Position numbers and translations under genes: made by a program. Shown one piece after another: positions 1 to 10,179 of a DNA stretch of 64,000 nt. Position 1 is the first letter of the stretch. The number at the start of each line of letters is the position of its first letter. The notes beneath the pieces are model-generated. The model did no database searches. It saw only the letters and a list, made by a program, of their open reading frames with translations, and was not told the origin of the DNA. Origin of the DNA: Scalesia atractyloides (Eukaryota > Streptophyta > Magnoliopsida > Asterales > Asteraceae); NCBI GenBank assembly GCA_947069175.1, contig CAMTDV010000028.1, positions 65,245,660 to 65,309,659 of the forward strand. The letters run 5' to 3'.

Positions 1-1490
1 CTCCTCCCTCTTTCTGAAAGATTCGACACCATCGACACGACAGCACCTTGATCCAATTTTTAAATACCGGTATCAACCGGCCGGTTATACCGGTTAAACC
101 GATATCGTACACAAGTCTGGTACGATAAAGGCCGGTAAAACCCGAATATCGTATGTCTTATGTACCGCGGTAAATCCGGTTCTACCTGTTCAAACGGTTG
201 AACTAGTTTGCATTATCTTAAGATTGATTTCTTAATATAAAAAAAATACGATATTAAGATAATATTGATCTTTCATATTTCCCAGTAATTAACCAAGTGG
301 CTTCTATTCTAATATTTTATCATTGTTGAAACTTTCATTCACCTCGTACAATGCAATATTGTTTATATTTAATAAAAATATTCTTAAAATGCTTAATAGT
401 TTACAATAAAAATAGTTGTTTTTAGATAAAACTATGATTCAGTTACATATATCCTAGTTGAGATTGGATTGTTTTTTTAGATGAATTTGTATTTTATGAA
501 ATTTATAAGGTTAACTAGTAACCCGTTAAACCGTCTGATACAACCGATTCAATCATTAAACCACTTTAAAGCCCAACCCATAATAATATTTTTAAAAGAT
601 TGCCTTGATTGCACCACTGTAGCAGCACCACATCAACAAACAACTCTGATCTCTCTGTCTGTTCACGTATGCATAGAAAAGTTGATATATCAAATTAATG
701 TTCATTAATAAATAAATCACAGTTGAAATAAAAAATCATAAAATAGAAGAATTGACAAAAAAAAAACCCAAATTTTTTACGCCCTTGCAGAGGACATGCA
801 CTTTGGATCTCTCCCCTTCAAAGCATCTTCACTGCACCTGAAAAAAAACAGATGAAATCCACATCATCACGAGGTACATGATTTGGATGCGTTGAGGATA
901 GTCTAACTTATTAAAATTAAAAAAAAACAAAACGAAAAGATTGATCAAATAGACTCGAATCTTTTCGATGAATTTTGTATTACCGAACAATTGATAAAAA
1001 TAAAAGAAACGTGGAACACAGTGATTTGTGGGGGACAAAATCCCACGACTCTTTTCTGTTTTTGTTAACCCAAAACTTATTATTATATTACTAGTTACAA
1101 ACGTAAATCACGATCCTAACAAATTTGTATTACTTAAAAATTCAAAACTTAAACTTAGAATATCAACAGTTCATAATTGTTTTGCTTTATATCCAAAGCT
1201 AACATGTAACCCAACAAACGGCCCAACGAGGTTTAAGTCCAACAACATTTTAAAGATAACGTAACATGTATTACTTGCACACACAGTGTTTGCACCCTCA
1301 GTCACCGCCAATTGCTGACTCACCAATCCCGTCTCTCCCTGCCCGACACGTTGCTTCATCATCACCCTAAAACCGACTTTAAAATCCAACGTCACGGTTT
1401 TCGGAAATTACAAAAAGAAAACACAAAGAATTCATCATCATATATACACATCACGATCAAAACCTTCATTATCAAAAGCAACCTGAAATC
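1..1490. other. Upstream intergenic region of the LEA gene
   Basis: No gene is visible. Positions 60-200 are rich in CCGG/ACCGGT words, like the subterminal repeats of the hAT element further on, and may be a truncated hAT end cut by the window edge; no terminal repeat could be paired. The rest is AT-rich. Close to the LEA start there is a TATATA at 1441-1446 and an ACGT core (gacacgttgc, about 1344), the type of core found in ABA-response elements of seed genes. Confidence 0.5.
1441..1448 (+). promoter_or_regulatory. TATA-like box of the LEA gene
   Basis: A TATATA run lies 45-50 bases before the ATG at 1491, so the 5' untranslated leader would be very short. The ATG context (atcATGG, A at -3 and G at +4) is favourable. 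This is a placement by eye only. Confidence 0.4.
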
Positions 1491-3523
1491 ATGGCACAGC
1501 AGCTAAGGAGAGAAAACAAGACTGATGAGCGAGAAATTCATGTCGAGAAAGATAAAGTCCCCAAAATGGCTAGTCATTTTGAGTCACTCACAGTCAAAGA
1601 TTCAGGTGATAAACCGGTAGTGCAGCATGTGGTCGGAACCATGCATGGTGCAGCCGGTGGTATACATGATCAAAGTGAGGCTAAAGATCAATACAAAGGG
1701 CCTTCTCTTGAAGAGATATCCAAGTATAGAGGTGTTGCACAGCAGAACTCCATGGATGCCATTCGGGCTGCGGAGGAGCAGTATAGAAAGTCAAAAGAGA
1801 TGTCTTCGCCAGCTGGTGAAACCGGTCGAGTGACTGGTGGGCAGGTGACTAAAGATAACGTCACTGGTGGAACCCAAATTGGTCAGCAGGCAAAAGAGCG
1901 CCTTTCCGGTGCAACCCAAACCGCAGCGGAGAATGCGGCTAGAGCGTCGGATTACCACCGTCATGAAAAGTGAACAGGCCAAGGAAAGCCTTTCTTCGGC
2001 CACCCAAACAGCCGCTGAGAAGGCGGCAAGAGCGAAAGACTACACGGTCGAAAAGGGTCAGCCAACTGGTCAGCAGGTAAAGGAGAGCCTTTCTTCCGCT
2101 CCTCAAACCGCAGAGGAGAAGGCAGCAAGAGCAAAAGATTACACACTCGAAAAGGGTCAGCAAACCGGTCAGCATGCGAAGGAGAGCCTTTCTTCTGCCG
2201 CTCAAACCGCAGCGGAAAAGGCAGCAAGAGCTAAAGACTACACACTCGAAAAGGGTCAGCGGACCGGTCAGCAGGCGAAGGAGAGCCTTTCTTCTGCCGC
2301 TCAAACCGCAGCAGAAAAGGCGGCAAGAGCTAAAGATTACACACTGGAAAAGGGTCAGCAGACCGGTCAGCAGGCGAAGGAAAGCCTTTCTTCCGCCGCT
2401 CAAACCGCAGCGGAAAAGGCGGAAAGAGCTAAAGATTACACACTGGAAAAGGGTCAGCAGACCGGTCAGCAGGCGAAGGAGAGCCTCTCTTCAGCCGCCC
2501 AAACGGCAGCGGAAAAGGCAGCAAGAGCTAAAGACTACACACTCGATAAGGGTCAGCAGACCGGTCAGCAGGCGAAGGAGAGCCTCTCTTCAGCCGCCCA
2601 AACAGCAATGGAGAAGGCAGCGATGGCGAAAGACTACACTTTAGAGAAATCGGGTCAGGCGAAAGATGTGGTGGCAGAAAAAACAAGCGGGATAACAAGT
2701 GCGACGGTAGACGTGAGCAAAAAAGGTGCTAGTTACGTCGGGGAAAAGGCGGTTGCTGCAAAAGATGTGGTGTTGGAATCTGGAAAGGCCACAGCTGGGT
2801 ATGTCGTGAAGGCGGCAGGGGTGGGGAAAGACAAAGCTGTGGTGGCTGGGTGGAGTGCGGCTGAGTTTGCTAGTGACAAAGCTGTGGGTGCGACGGAGAC
2901 AATGGCAAATGTGGCCTCCGGTGTTGCGGGGTTTGCGGGAAACACGGTTGTGGCAACAAAGGATGTTTTGGTGGATGTTGGGAAGAAGACCAAGGATATG
3001 GTGGTGGCAACAGAAGAGAGTGCTAAAGATTATGCAGCAAGAAAGAAGATGGAAAAACAAAGAGAATTGGAAGCCAAGAATGCAAAGGTAAGTTATGTTC
3101 ATATATATAATTAATAATATTTTTGTTCTTGGTGTTTTTCTTTTCTCATGATATTTGCCAGTTGTAAATGTGTAGGGCGAAGGTGAATGGGTTGGTGAGG
3201 AACTAGTAGAAAGCTTCAGGGGTCAAGAAGGTGGCGGTTTTGTAGATGAGGGTCCTTTTGGGCAACAAGGAGGTGGCAGAACGGAGGAGGGTAGTTTCTT
3301 GGGGCAACAAGGAGGCGGTGGGGCAGAGAAAGGTGGCTTCGGGCGTGAAGGAGGCGGTTTTGTCGAAGGGGGTGGTGGTACAACGGCTGCCGGAGGTGTA
3401 ATGCGGGTGATAGGGGAGACGTTGGTGGAGATAGGGCAGAACACCAAGGATATGTTTGTGGGGCAACGTGGATTCGGGGGAGAAGGTAAAGTTGGTGAAA
3501 GCAAAGAGAAGTTTAGAGGTTAA
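1491..3523 (+). CDS. Seed LEA protein of SBP65/ECP63 type (group 3, 11-mer repeats), frameshifted
   Basis: A late embryogenesis abundant protein, thought to protect seed cells during drying. The N-terminal 160 residues (MAQQLRRENKTDEREIHVEK...) have the start typical of SBP65-type seed biotin-containing proteins: the charged DEREIHVEKDKVPKM stretch, then HFESL. The middle is a run of 33-residue units, three 11-mers each, with motifs KESLSSA, QTAAEKAARAK and DYTLEKGQ. A Gly-rich tail is coded by a second exon. Exon 1 ends at 3087 (aag/GTAAGT), the intron is 3088-3175 and exon 2 is 3176-3523, phase 0. Odd: the N-terminal frame stops at 1971-1973 and the repeat frame continues one base shifted, so there is a net frameshift within about 1950-1995, in the first repeat unit. 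It may be a disabled allele or a sequence error. No biotin attachment site was confirmed. Confidence 0.82.
1879..2645 (+). repeat. Coding tandem repeat, 99-bp period
   Basis: Seven clear units of 33 codons plus one degenerate first unit. Each contains QQAKESLSSA, AQTAAEKAARAK and DYTLEKGQ. Units 3 to 7 differ at only a few bases, so they were recently amplified or homogenised, whereas unit 1 is diverged and holds the frameshift. Expected structure is an amphipathic helix, as in group 3 LEA proteins. Confidence 0.9.
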
Positions 3524-4789
3524 TGTAGTTAGTTACGGGAATGTTATGTTTTCATGTTTTAATATGGTTTGTATTGTAAATGTTGTATGTTTTCTTTAAT
3601 ATATAATAATAATAATAATAATCCAAGGCTTTACTGGTTTACTTCCGTTTTTAAGTATAAAAATGCATTTTTTATCAAACATTGAGAAAAACCATTTAAA
3701 TCTTATAAAGTTTTGAAATTAGAAGATAACATATACCCATGGCATGGGAGACTAGAAATAGATTGTATTTGAGATTTCCAGGCAAATCCTTATTCTTACA
3801 CGTTAAATTTATTTGGCTTCTGAATTTATACACATCTATTTAACATCCAGTGAATTACTTATATAAGCTCACATCCCACTTATAACCTTCTTCTACTTTA
3901 TCGTGTGAAAGTGAATTTGTATGAGATCAATACATCGTTCTTAACAAGCAATTTAGGTTTGTTAATGTATCGCGTGGGCGCGTCTATTTTGTCCCTCCTC
4001 CATAGTTGTGGCGCGTCTATTTTGTCCCCCTCCATAGTTGTGGTGGCTTGTGGCATGTGTAAAGTCACAACCTCATACATCACAACCTCTATACCTTAAA
4101 CCCGAGAGAAAAGAGTCCAACTCGGTAGTGATCGTAACAGCTTATCATGCCCGCATAGGGGTTCACCTGATCCTACATCACAACCTCTATACCTTAAACC
4201 CGAGAAAGGTGTCCAACTCGGTAGTGGTTATAACAGTTATCTTGCCCGCATAGGGGTTCATCTGATCCTACGCACACATAGATTGTGGTCATCAGCAGCA
4301 ACAGGTCCTCGATTGTTACTATGTATTTTCTTTTTATTTTGTTGGTTTGTAATTTCTCACAAAATTCTGGGGACTTTTTAATCTTGCCCACTATTTTTAA
4401 GGCCTATTTCTTTTTTATCTTGATGAATTAAGTTCGTATAGGCATTTTAGACGCTGCTATTGAAATAGCCCTTCTAGCTATATTTTCTGTTACTCCACCC
4501 ATATTATGTCTCATGTATACATGTATTTGTGCCTAGGCCCAACACTTTTGTTACTATTCTCATGTATTTGTGCCTAGGCCCAACACTTTTGTTACTATTC
4601 TCATTCTGTTGCAACTTGGTGGACGGTCAGCTGTGCAACTGGTATCCGAGATAAAGCCTCACAAGTCCCACCATAAAAAGCAGACCTGTGTCTCTTACTT
4701 GTCACCAATTCCTGCAGCTCACACCCATCAATAATTTAGTTACATCTTGTGAGGTCATAACCGTAAGGTTTAGTACATTATCATAAGAC
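3524..4789. repeat. Intergenic stretch with three local tandem duplications
   Basis: No gene seen. A 33-bp unit is repeated twice at 3977-4043 (ggcgcgtctattttgtccc core). A 95-98 bp unit is repeated at 4079-4176 and 4177-4271, with both copies ending gatcctac and carrying ccaactcggtagtg. A 41-bp unit is repeated exactly at 4520-4560 and 4561-4601. An (AAT)n run lies at about 3604-3621. These look like replication-slippage products. Confidence 0.75.
4782..4789. repeat. Left target-site duplication of the hAT element
   Basis: The sequence cataagac is repeated without mismatch directly after the right end, at 6026-6033. This fixes both element ends. Confidence 0.93.
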
Positions 4790-4819
4790 TAGAGATGGGC
4801 ATAATCGGGTTTTATTATT

Positions 4820-5275
4820 ACCCGGAACCGGTTCCAACCCGGAACCGGTTCTGCTCGGATGTCATTGGAACCGGGTATGGTGTGGAACCGGGTCCAGTTC
4901 CTACCCGGGTTCACACCCAAGAATATGGAACCGTGTAGAACCGGGTACGGGTATTATGGAACCGGGTATGGTGTGGAACCGGTTCCTGTGTGGAACCGGT
5001 TCCTGACAGTCGAAAATCTGTTTTTAACTGTTTAGAACCGGTTCCTGACAGTCGAAAATCTGACTTTTACTGTTTAGAACCGGTTCCTAACAGTAAATCC
5101 TGACTTTTACTGTTCAGAACCGGTTCCTGACAGTCGAAAAATCTGACTTTTACTGTTCAGAACCGGTTCCTGATAAAAAAGTTACCGTTATAACCGGTTC
5201 CTGATAAAAAAGTTACCGTTGGGAACCGGTTCCTGATAAAAAAGTTACCGTTGGGAACCGGTTCCTGTTCGTCGA
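4820..5275. repeat. Subterminal repeat block of the hAT element
   Basis: Many copies of the 10-bp palindrome gaaccggttc. They are embedded first in a unit of about 44 bp (ttcctgacagtcgaaaatctg core, about 5000-5165) and then in a unit of about 32 bp (ttcctgataaaaaagttacc core, about 5160-5262). A second cluster of the same words lies at 5740-6008. Such dense palindromes usually bind the element's zinc-finger protein. Confidence 0.85.
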
Positions 5276-5287
5276 AATCGGTTTTTT

Positions 5288-5295
5288 TATATAAA
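5288..5295 (+). promoter_or_regulatory. TATA box of the BED-finger gene
   Basis: TATATAAA ending 88 bases before the ATG at 5384, directly after the repeat block. An AATAAA-like signal (ttttaataaag, about 5652) follows the stop. Together they form a complete small transcription unit inside the transposon. Confidence 0.6.
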
Positions 5296-5383
5296 CCCCT
5301 CCCTACTTACCATTTCAACTTACAAACTCACCATCATCAACTTACAAACTCAATCATCTTCTCAAAAATCTTGCAAAATACCT

Positions 5384-5629
5384 ATGGCAAGCAACGAACA
5401 AGTTGTTACTGTCTTAGAGACGAAAAGAAACCCAGCTATATGGAAGAATTTTGATCTCTGTTTAATGTCCGACAGCCACGAGATGGCTAGATGCAAAGCT
5501 TGCGGAAAATTTATGAAGGCCGCAGCCAACTCAACCCTTAAGAAACACACTGAGCGGCATTGCCCAGTGACGAAGGCAAAGAAAAATGAGACGGGAGAAG
5601 GTTCCGGCACCGGTTCTTCCAATGTTTGA
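5384..5629 (+). CDS. Stand-alone BED-type zinc-finger protein of the hAT element
   Basis: An 81-residue intact single-exon protein. The BED signature is clear: the aromatic pair W-K-N-F at about residues 20-23, C-x2-C (RCKACGKF, about 36-43), then L-K-K-H-T-E-R-H-C near 53-61. BED fingers form the DNA-binding N-terminus of hAT transposases. Here the chain ends soon after in a Gly/Ser tail (GEGSGTGSS), with no RNase H-like catalytic core and no dimerisation domain. It could bind the element's gaaccggttc sites and act as a repressor or passive binder, but that role is inference. The start is the first ATG in frame after the TATA box. Confidence 0.75.
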   Translation: MASNEQVVTVLETKRNPAIWKNFDLCLMSDSHEMARCKACGKFMKAAANSTLKKHTERHCPVTKAKKNETGEGSGTGSSNV

Positions 5630-6033
5630 TGTAACCCGTTTGGTTTGGTGTTTTAATAAAGTTTGTGTAATGTTTCTTTCTATTGTGTTTGTTATTTTTG
5701 TGTTTCTTTCTATCGTTAGTCTCCACTTTTTCGGCTATAACCGGTTCCAAAGGTAACATTATAACGGTATAACCGGTTCCTTCTTGAACTTCATTTCCGG
5801 GTACTGATGGAACCGGGTACAAGTGAAACCGGGTACGGGTAGGAACCGGGTACGGGTAGGAACCGGTTACTACCCGAGTCAAATGGTAAAATTGTGGAAC
5901 CGGGTTGGAACCAACGGGTATTTTGAACCCGGAACCGGTTCTACTTAATATCGGGTAGGAACTGGAACCGGTTCCAGTTCGTTCTACCGGTTCGGGTTCG
6001 GAACCGGTTTTTATGCCCATCTCTACATAAGAC

Positions 6034-6535
6034 CACTATATTATCACTTTAAGGCAGGCAAAACAGAGGTCAGGTAAAGGGTCGAACCAGGTTCGGGTTA
6101 AAATATGCCGCTTTAAAAACTTATTAATTTGGTTCAAGCAAGCCAGGTCGTGGCCGAAATGAGCTCGCCTTGAATTGGGTCATTTCAGGAGAGAGAGTAT
6201 TACATTGAGTTATCTCGCCACGTTTGTTTTTATCACGCTAGTAGCGATGGGTGGCATTGTTCATCTAGCCTATATAGAGACCAACTGACACTAAGCAATC
6301 TTGATAATAAACGTACTAAGAACACATACCAATCTTGATATATGAATAATACCATAAAAAACTTAAGCAACTTAACTATTTTAGCATCAATAGGAAGAGA
6401 TAATAAATGTACTGAGAACACATACCAAGTCCCCGGGTAACATTAGTAAACAAAAATGAAGCATCAATCAACACATTCATGTGTAAATGGATCATACCTG
6501 CCATATGTATCCATCAAAATGTATTGCTACATGTA
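6034..6535. other. Intergenic, no gene seen
   Basis: AT-rich sequence between the hAT element and the captured-fragment region. No open frame with family similarity and no clear repeat was found. The lower end of a putative capturing transposon should lie here, but no Helitron CTRR-plus-hairpin or Mutator inverted repeat could be fixed by eye. Confidence 0.4.
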
Positions 6536-7272
6536 TCCAGCAGCCTCAATCTTCTTCCGCCTTTTCTGGTCTCTTTTCAAAATTCCATCTACCGACTTCT
6601 TGTGTTCTTCAAACCTCCTTTTTCTGAATAGTCATCACATTATAGCTAAAAAAGTGGTGCCTTTTTTCTGAATAAATTTGAGAACACAAAAGAAAATTGG
6701 GTTTAACAAATTATTCATACCATATCTTGTTATGGTGTTTACGTTCGATATGACCCATCAGGTTATAGAAACGGTTAACGCCTTTCCACCTACAATCAAT
6801 ATGATAATTTTCCTATGTATATCAATAAAAGAACAAACCTTAATCATAACTTAGGTGGGTAATGGGTCAGAACAGAACTCAAAAGTCAAATTTTAGTATG
6901 GGTTAAATAAGTTGAGTCGACCCAAAAAACTTTTGTTCATCTTTCTATTTTTTAATAAACAACTAATGCAATAAAACATAATTATAAAAAATAGACTATT
7001 ATTACAACACTAATCAAAACTTTTCAAATTCTAGTTACAATTAATCAAACAAAAACATAAAAAAAATGTACTTACAGTTTGGGATGAACACGCTCAACGA
7101 AGAGAAAGTTATGCATGGTTTCAGCAACAGTCTTTGCCACCTGCCCCATTTATAATCATCGATTAACATCTCCTGGTAATGTATTAAAATTTATAAAAAA
7201 AAAAGGTTACATAAGAACTATATTTAACCTCCAGAGATGCAAACTGAATGAACCCAAAATGCTTTAACTTTC
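6536..7272 (-). pseudogene. Fragment of an NIFK-like nucleolar RRM protein gene
   Basis: Three exon-like pieces with splice sites read on the minus strand: 7272-7229 (GKLKHFGFIQFASLE, the RNP1 part of an RRM), 7140-7076 (VAKTVAETMHNFLFVERVHPK, ending at gtaagt) and 6623-6536 (RRFEEHKKSVDGILKRDQKR, then RKKIEAAG). In the MKI67-FHA-interacting nucleolar protein family the RRM is followed by this basic EEH..K..KRDQKRRK.IEAAG tail. The fragment lacks the N-terminus and first half of the RRM, loses part of the middle and stops soon after IEAAG. Introns are retained, so it was copied as DNA rather than by retroposition. Confidence 0.7.
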
Positions 7273-7737
7273 CTGGTTGAAAGAAAAAGACAGGGGTTTA
7301 TTAAATGAAAAGAACACTATATTAACAAGATGTTATGCAAGGTTTAAAAAAACTACAATTTACATGGCCTAAAATAAACTACTAATGTTTGCTATTTTTA
7401 AAACATGGTACTTAAAAGAACAACTTCATAATGCCACTCGCTAACCCAATAGATTAGAGATCCTACATTTCTACTTAATTAGGTGCAGATTAATGGGGGC
7501 ATCTCATTACAATAACTAAATTAAATAATTGAAGGATTTCAAGAAATTAATTAAAAAATCTATCACAATCATTCATTCTCCAAATTTCACATAAGAATAT
7601 ATAACCACAGACAATAATAACAGAGAACGATCGCAGAGTACATATAGATTCCGAGAATCTGAACAAGCAGGCCAATAAACATTCGGAACAAGCAAATATT
7701 GTCAAGTAATGCACATACAAGTCTAGCAAGTTAGAAC

Positions 7738-7866
7738 CTGATAAGCATCTTCATACATGCTGAGGTTCATCATCTAACCAGGCTTCTCAAGATCTTCCAA
7801 AGTTGCATCCGGATTTGTCTTCCAAAGCTCTTCTACCTTGTTGATTTGCTGAAGAGCCCTAGCTCT
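7738..7866 (-). pseudogene. Fragment of the UPF1 RNA helicase gene (one exon)
   Basis: Reads ALQQINKVEELWKTNPDATL and then EDLEKPG, followed out of frame by LDDEPQ and, back in the first frame, YEDAYQ. This matches the linker between the Cys/His-rich domain and the helicase domain of UPF1, the ATPase of nonsense-mediated decay. Intronic sequence flanks it (acceptor tttttag before, cag/gttcta after). A small deletion after EDLEKPG creates a TAG stop. No helicase core lies nearby, so this is a captured piece, not a gene. Confidence 0.78.
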
Positions 7867-8045
7867 AAAAATCACACAAAAGTCAGACCCAAATTCATTT
7901 GAACGGACATCCATGGATGCTTTTCCAGAAACTGTGATCGCCGATGGTGGCATGGCGTATAGGAATCTTTATTGTCAAAAAATAAAACCAAATTAATTGG
8001 GGTCGGGTCAGAAAGTAAGGAAATGAGGTCTTCTCTAGGGTGTGA

Positions 8046-8273
8046 TCACCTGCTTTTGCAGCCGCATCTGACTTCTGTGAGGAGCAGGTAGAATGCACTG
8101 ACGAATTGCATCTGTCCCAACTTCCCAAGTGGCTTGATGAAATGCTATGCGTGATGCTGCTTCCTCCACTGCTAGACGAAGCATACAGTGCTGACTCAAC
8201 AATCTGTATATCACTGCCAATGGCCTCTTTTGTGCACATGCCACCGGACTAAGTGGCATCTTCATTCTTCCCT
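8046..8273 (-). pseudogene. Exon-like fragment of unknown origin
   Basis: Two overlapping frames stay open on the minus strand. One reads SGEGRMKMPLSPVAC... and ...AVEEAASRIAFHQATWEV; the other reads CTKEAIGSDIQIVESALYAS followed by a Ser-rich stretch. I do not recognise the family. It sits between the UPF1 and EF-Tu fragments in the same orientation and has more coding character than the surrounding AT-rich sequence, so it is probably another captured exon. Confidence 0.35.
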
Positions 8274-9179
8274 CTCCTGAGACACCATAAAACACATCAT
8301 AAGTCGCTAACTTTTAATAGTAAAATAAGATTTTTTTAAAAATCAAATAATTAATACCTAAAATGATAGGACTCCAACGATGACTAAAAGGAGTTGGCGT
8401 CACGATTACATATGGAAAATGTAAAAATCTAAAGCACATTAAGCATTTGAACCCAAACTATACACATAACAAAGTAGTTTGCACACCTTGAAAGCAAACA
8501 GTTTGCGAAAAGGTTCAAGTATAAAGTATACGACAATGTGCTAGTGCAGTTAAAGATGTATTAACAACTATAGACAACTCAATCGAGAGATAGGGAGCGC
8601 TGAAGTTATAATTAGAGAACAACTCAAAAGAAGCTTGTATCTACTCCTATTTGGGTCCTCGAGCCCCAATATAAGAAAATATGGTAATTAATACATCATT
8701 ATACATGATTAAATTGCTAATAGAATTATCAAATACAAATGAATGGCAAAGAAATGATGAACACAAGTTCAGTTTACTTTTTTATGTACGTAACCAGCTG
8801 CTATAATGGCAACAAACAAGTAATAACAAAATAAAGGCCACCCTCCCAACTATTTGCAGTAACCTGAAAAACATATAATTATCTATTAGAGAATAATGAG
8901 ATTGAAGAAAGAAGAAACTGTCAAGTGGCAATAACAATTAGGGTTTTTATCACGTTTAGAGGACATGCGCTCTTCCGGTTCTTTACACATGATTGACACC
9001 TCGTGTAAGTTCCATCTTCTATATCCCTTTGGCAGCAGGGAAGCTCAAAGCTCTACCGCATAAGAAAAAGGATAGGAAATATTATTTCTTTATAAGAGGA
9101 AAACATATTCATGAAACCAACATTTGTCAGAACATCCTAAACTGCCAGCTCAACCAGATGAAAATAATAATAACTTTCC

Positions 9180-9504
9180 GAGCATACAAGAGAAGTTCCA
9201 TTGTTTTGAGGCATAGTCGTATAGATACTCAGAAGCAGAAACAACCAGAGTTCCTCCATATATTTGAGCAGCTCCAATGATCATGTTCTACAGGTTAAGC
9301 AAATTCATCAGAAACAGCAACGCACATATAGGCCAAAGAAAGAATACACAAGGTCAGCATAATATATATGCACCAAATTAAGAACTTGCAGGTTCTGGCA
9401 CAAGTGCACACTCTTGGAATTATTAAACATACATCATAATATATACCATACTCTTGGTAAATATCCTGCTTGGAAATAATCAGCATGTCCAAGACAATTG
9501 ACAT
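9180..9504 (-). pseudogene. Fragment of an organellar EF-Tu gene
   Basis: Two conserved G-domain blocks of elongation factor Tu, separated by a retained intron. About 9504-9475 reads HVNCLGHADY, the DCPGHADY/G3 region with the key P replaced by L and D by N. About 9287-9180 reads NMIIGAAQIYGGTLVVSASE and then, after a frameshift, MPQTMELLLYARK, matching NMITGAAQMDGGILVVS and MPQTKEHILLARQ of EF-Tu. The intron end cctgtag precedes NMII. The substitutions and frameshift show it is non-functional. Confidence 0.75.
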
Positions 9505-9756
9505 GAGCTTAATGCGTTTAGGCCATCCCATACTCCACAATCCACATACCAGAAGAAAATATTAATATCATGGTCTGAGTTTTTGATCTAACAATGAACA
9601 TAATACAGAATTAGAAAGCAGTATAGTTTGAATTCATTCCTATACATGAAACAATAAATAACTTACGAACTTAGAGATTTCAAACCCAATGATCATTCCA
9701 AGTATAAAAAAAGAGTCCAAAATGTATTAAACAGACTAAAAAGGAAAAAAAAATAC

Positions 9757-10045
9757 CCATAGCCTATCCCGCTGCGGCAACGGCGAGGATGATCTCCATC
9801 CTCCACATCTCCATTAGCAAATCCACCACGACGACCACCACGATAACCATCGCCTTCGTGTCTCTCATAACCTTTCCCACCATCAGACTCCTCAATGACA
9901 CCTTGAACACCAAATAACCCTCTATTACCAAATGATTGTTCATTGTTGCATGAGTCTCAATTGAACTCGCCACCACCACGACCTCGCCCGTAACCACGGC
10001 CACCACCACGCCCTCCACTCACACCTTCATTTCTAGCCTCCTTCA
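9757..10045 (-). pseudogene. Fragment of an RGGA/SERBP1-like RNA-binding protein gene
   Basis: The minus strand reads AVKEARNEG, then an RGG box (GGRGGGRGYGRGRGGGEFN), then a TGA stop at 9959-9957 where relatives have Arg, then DSCNNEQSFGNRGLFGVQG, GGKGYERHEGDGYRGGRRGG, FANGDVEDGDHPRR. This is the Arg/Gly-rich exon of plant hyaluronan/mRNA-binding (RGGA type) proteins. An acceptor (ttagcag) precedes it and a GT follows at 9756-9755. The first exon and the C-terminal half are missing, so it is another single captured exon. Confidence 0.8.
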
Positions 10046-10179
10046 CTGCTAAAAAATAATCCTTTCATACGTAAATGCAAAATGTCAACTTTATAATCAA
10101 GAACCATTGTTGATGTTTTTAATCAACAATGGTGACTGAAATATAAAACCAGTCTAATATACACTAAAATTAAGTAATC

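Larger units (their letters stand above)
4790..6025 (+). mobile_element. hAT-superfamily DNA transposon, complete ends, BED finger only
   Basis: The ends are perfect 14-bp inverted repeats, tagagatgggcata at 4790-4803 and its complement at 6012-6025. They are flanked by a perfect 8-bp target duplication, cataagac, at 4782-4789 and 6026-6033. Eight-base duplications and short TAG-starting inverted repeats are hallmarks of hAT elements. Both subterminal regions are packed with copies of the palindrome gaaccggttc, likely transposase-binding sites. At 1236 bp it is far too short for a full hAT transposase and codes only a BED zinc finger (5384-5629), so it is non-autonomous. Confidence 0.93.

Noticed and set aside
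6225..6240. Helitron-like terminus (cgctagtagcg hairpin)
   Set aside because: The hairpin is only 4 bp and no matching TC end could be identified, so it cannot be used to bound the captured-fragment region.
8993..9280. Plus-strand 95-codon frame
   Set aside because: Antisense to the EF-Tu fragment; the minus-strand reading explains the conservation.
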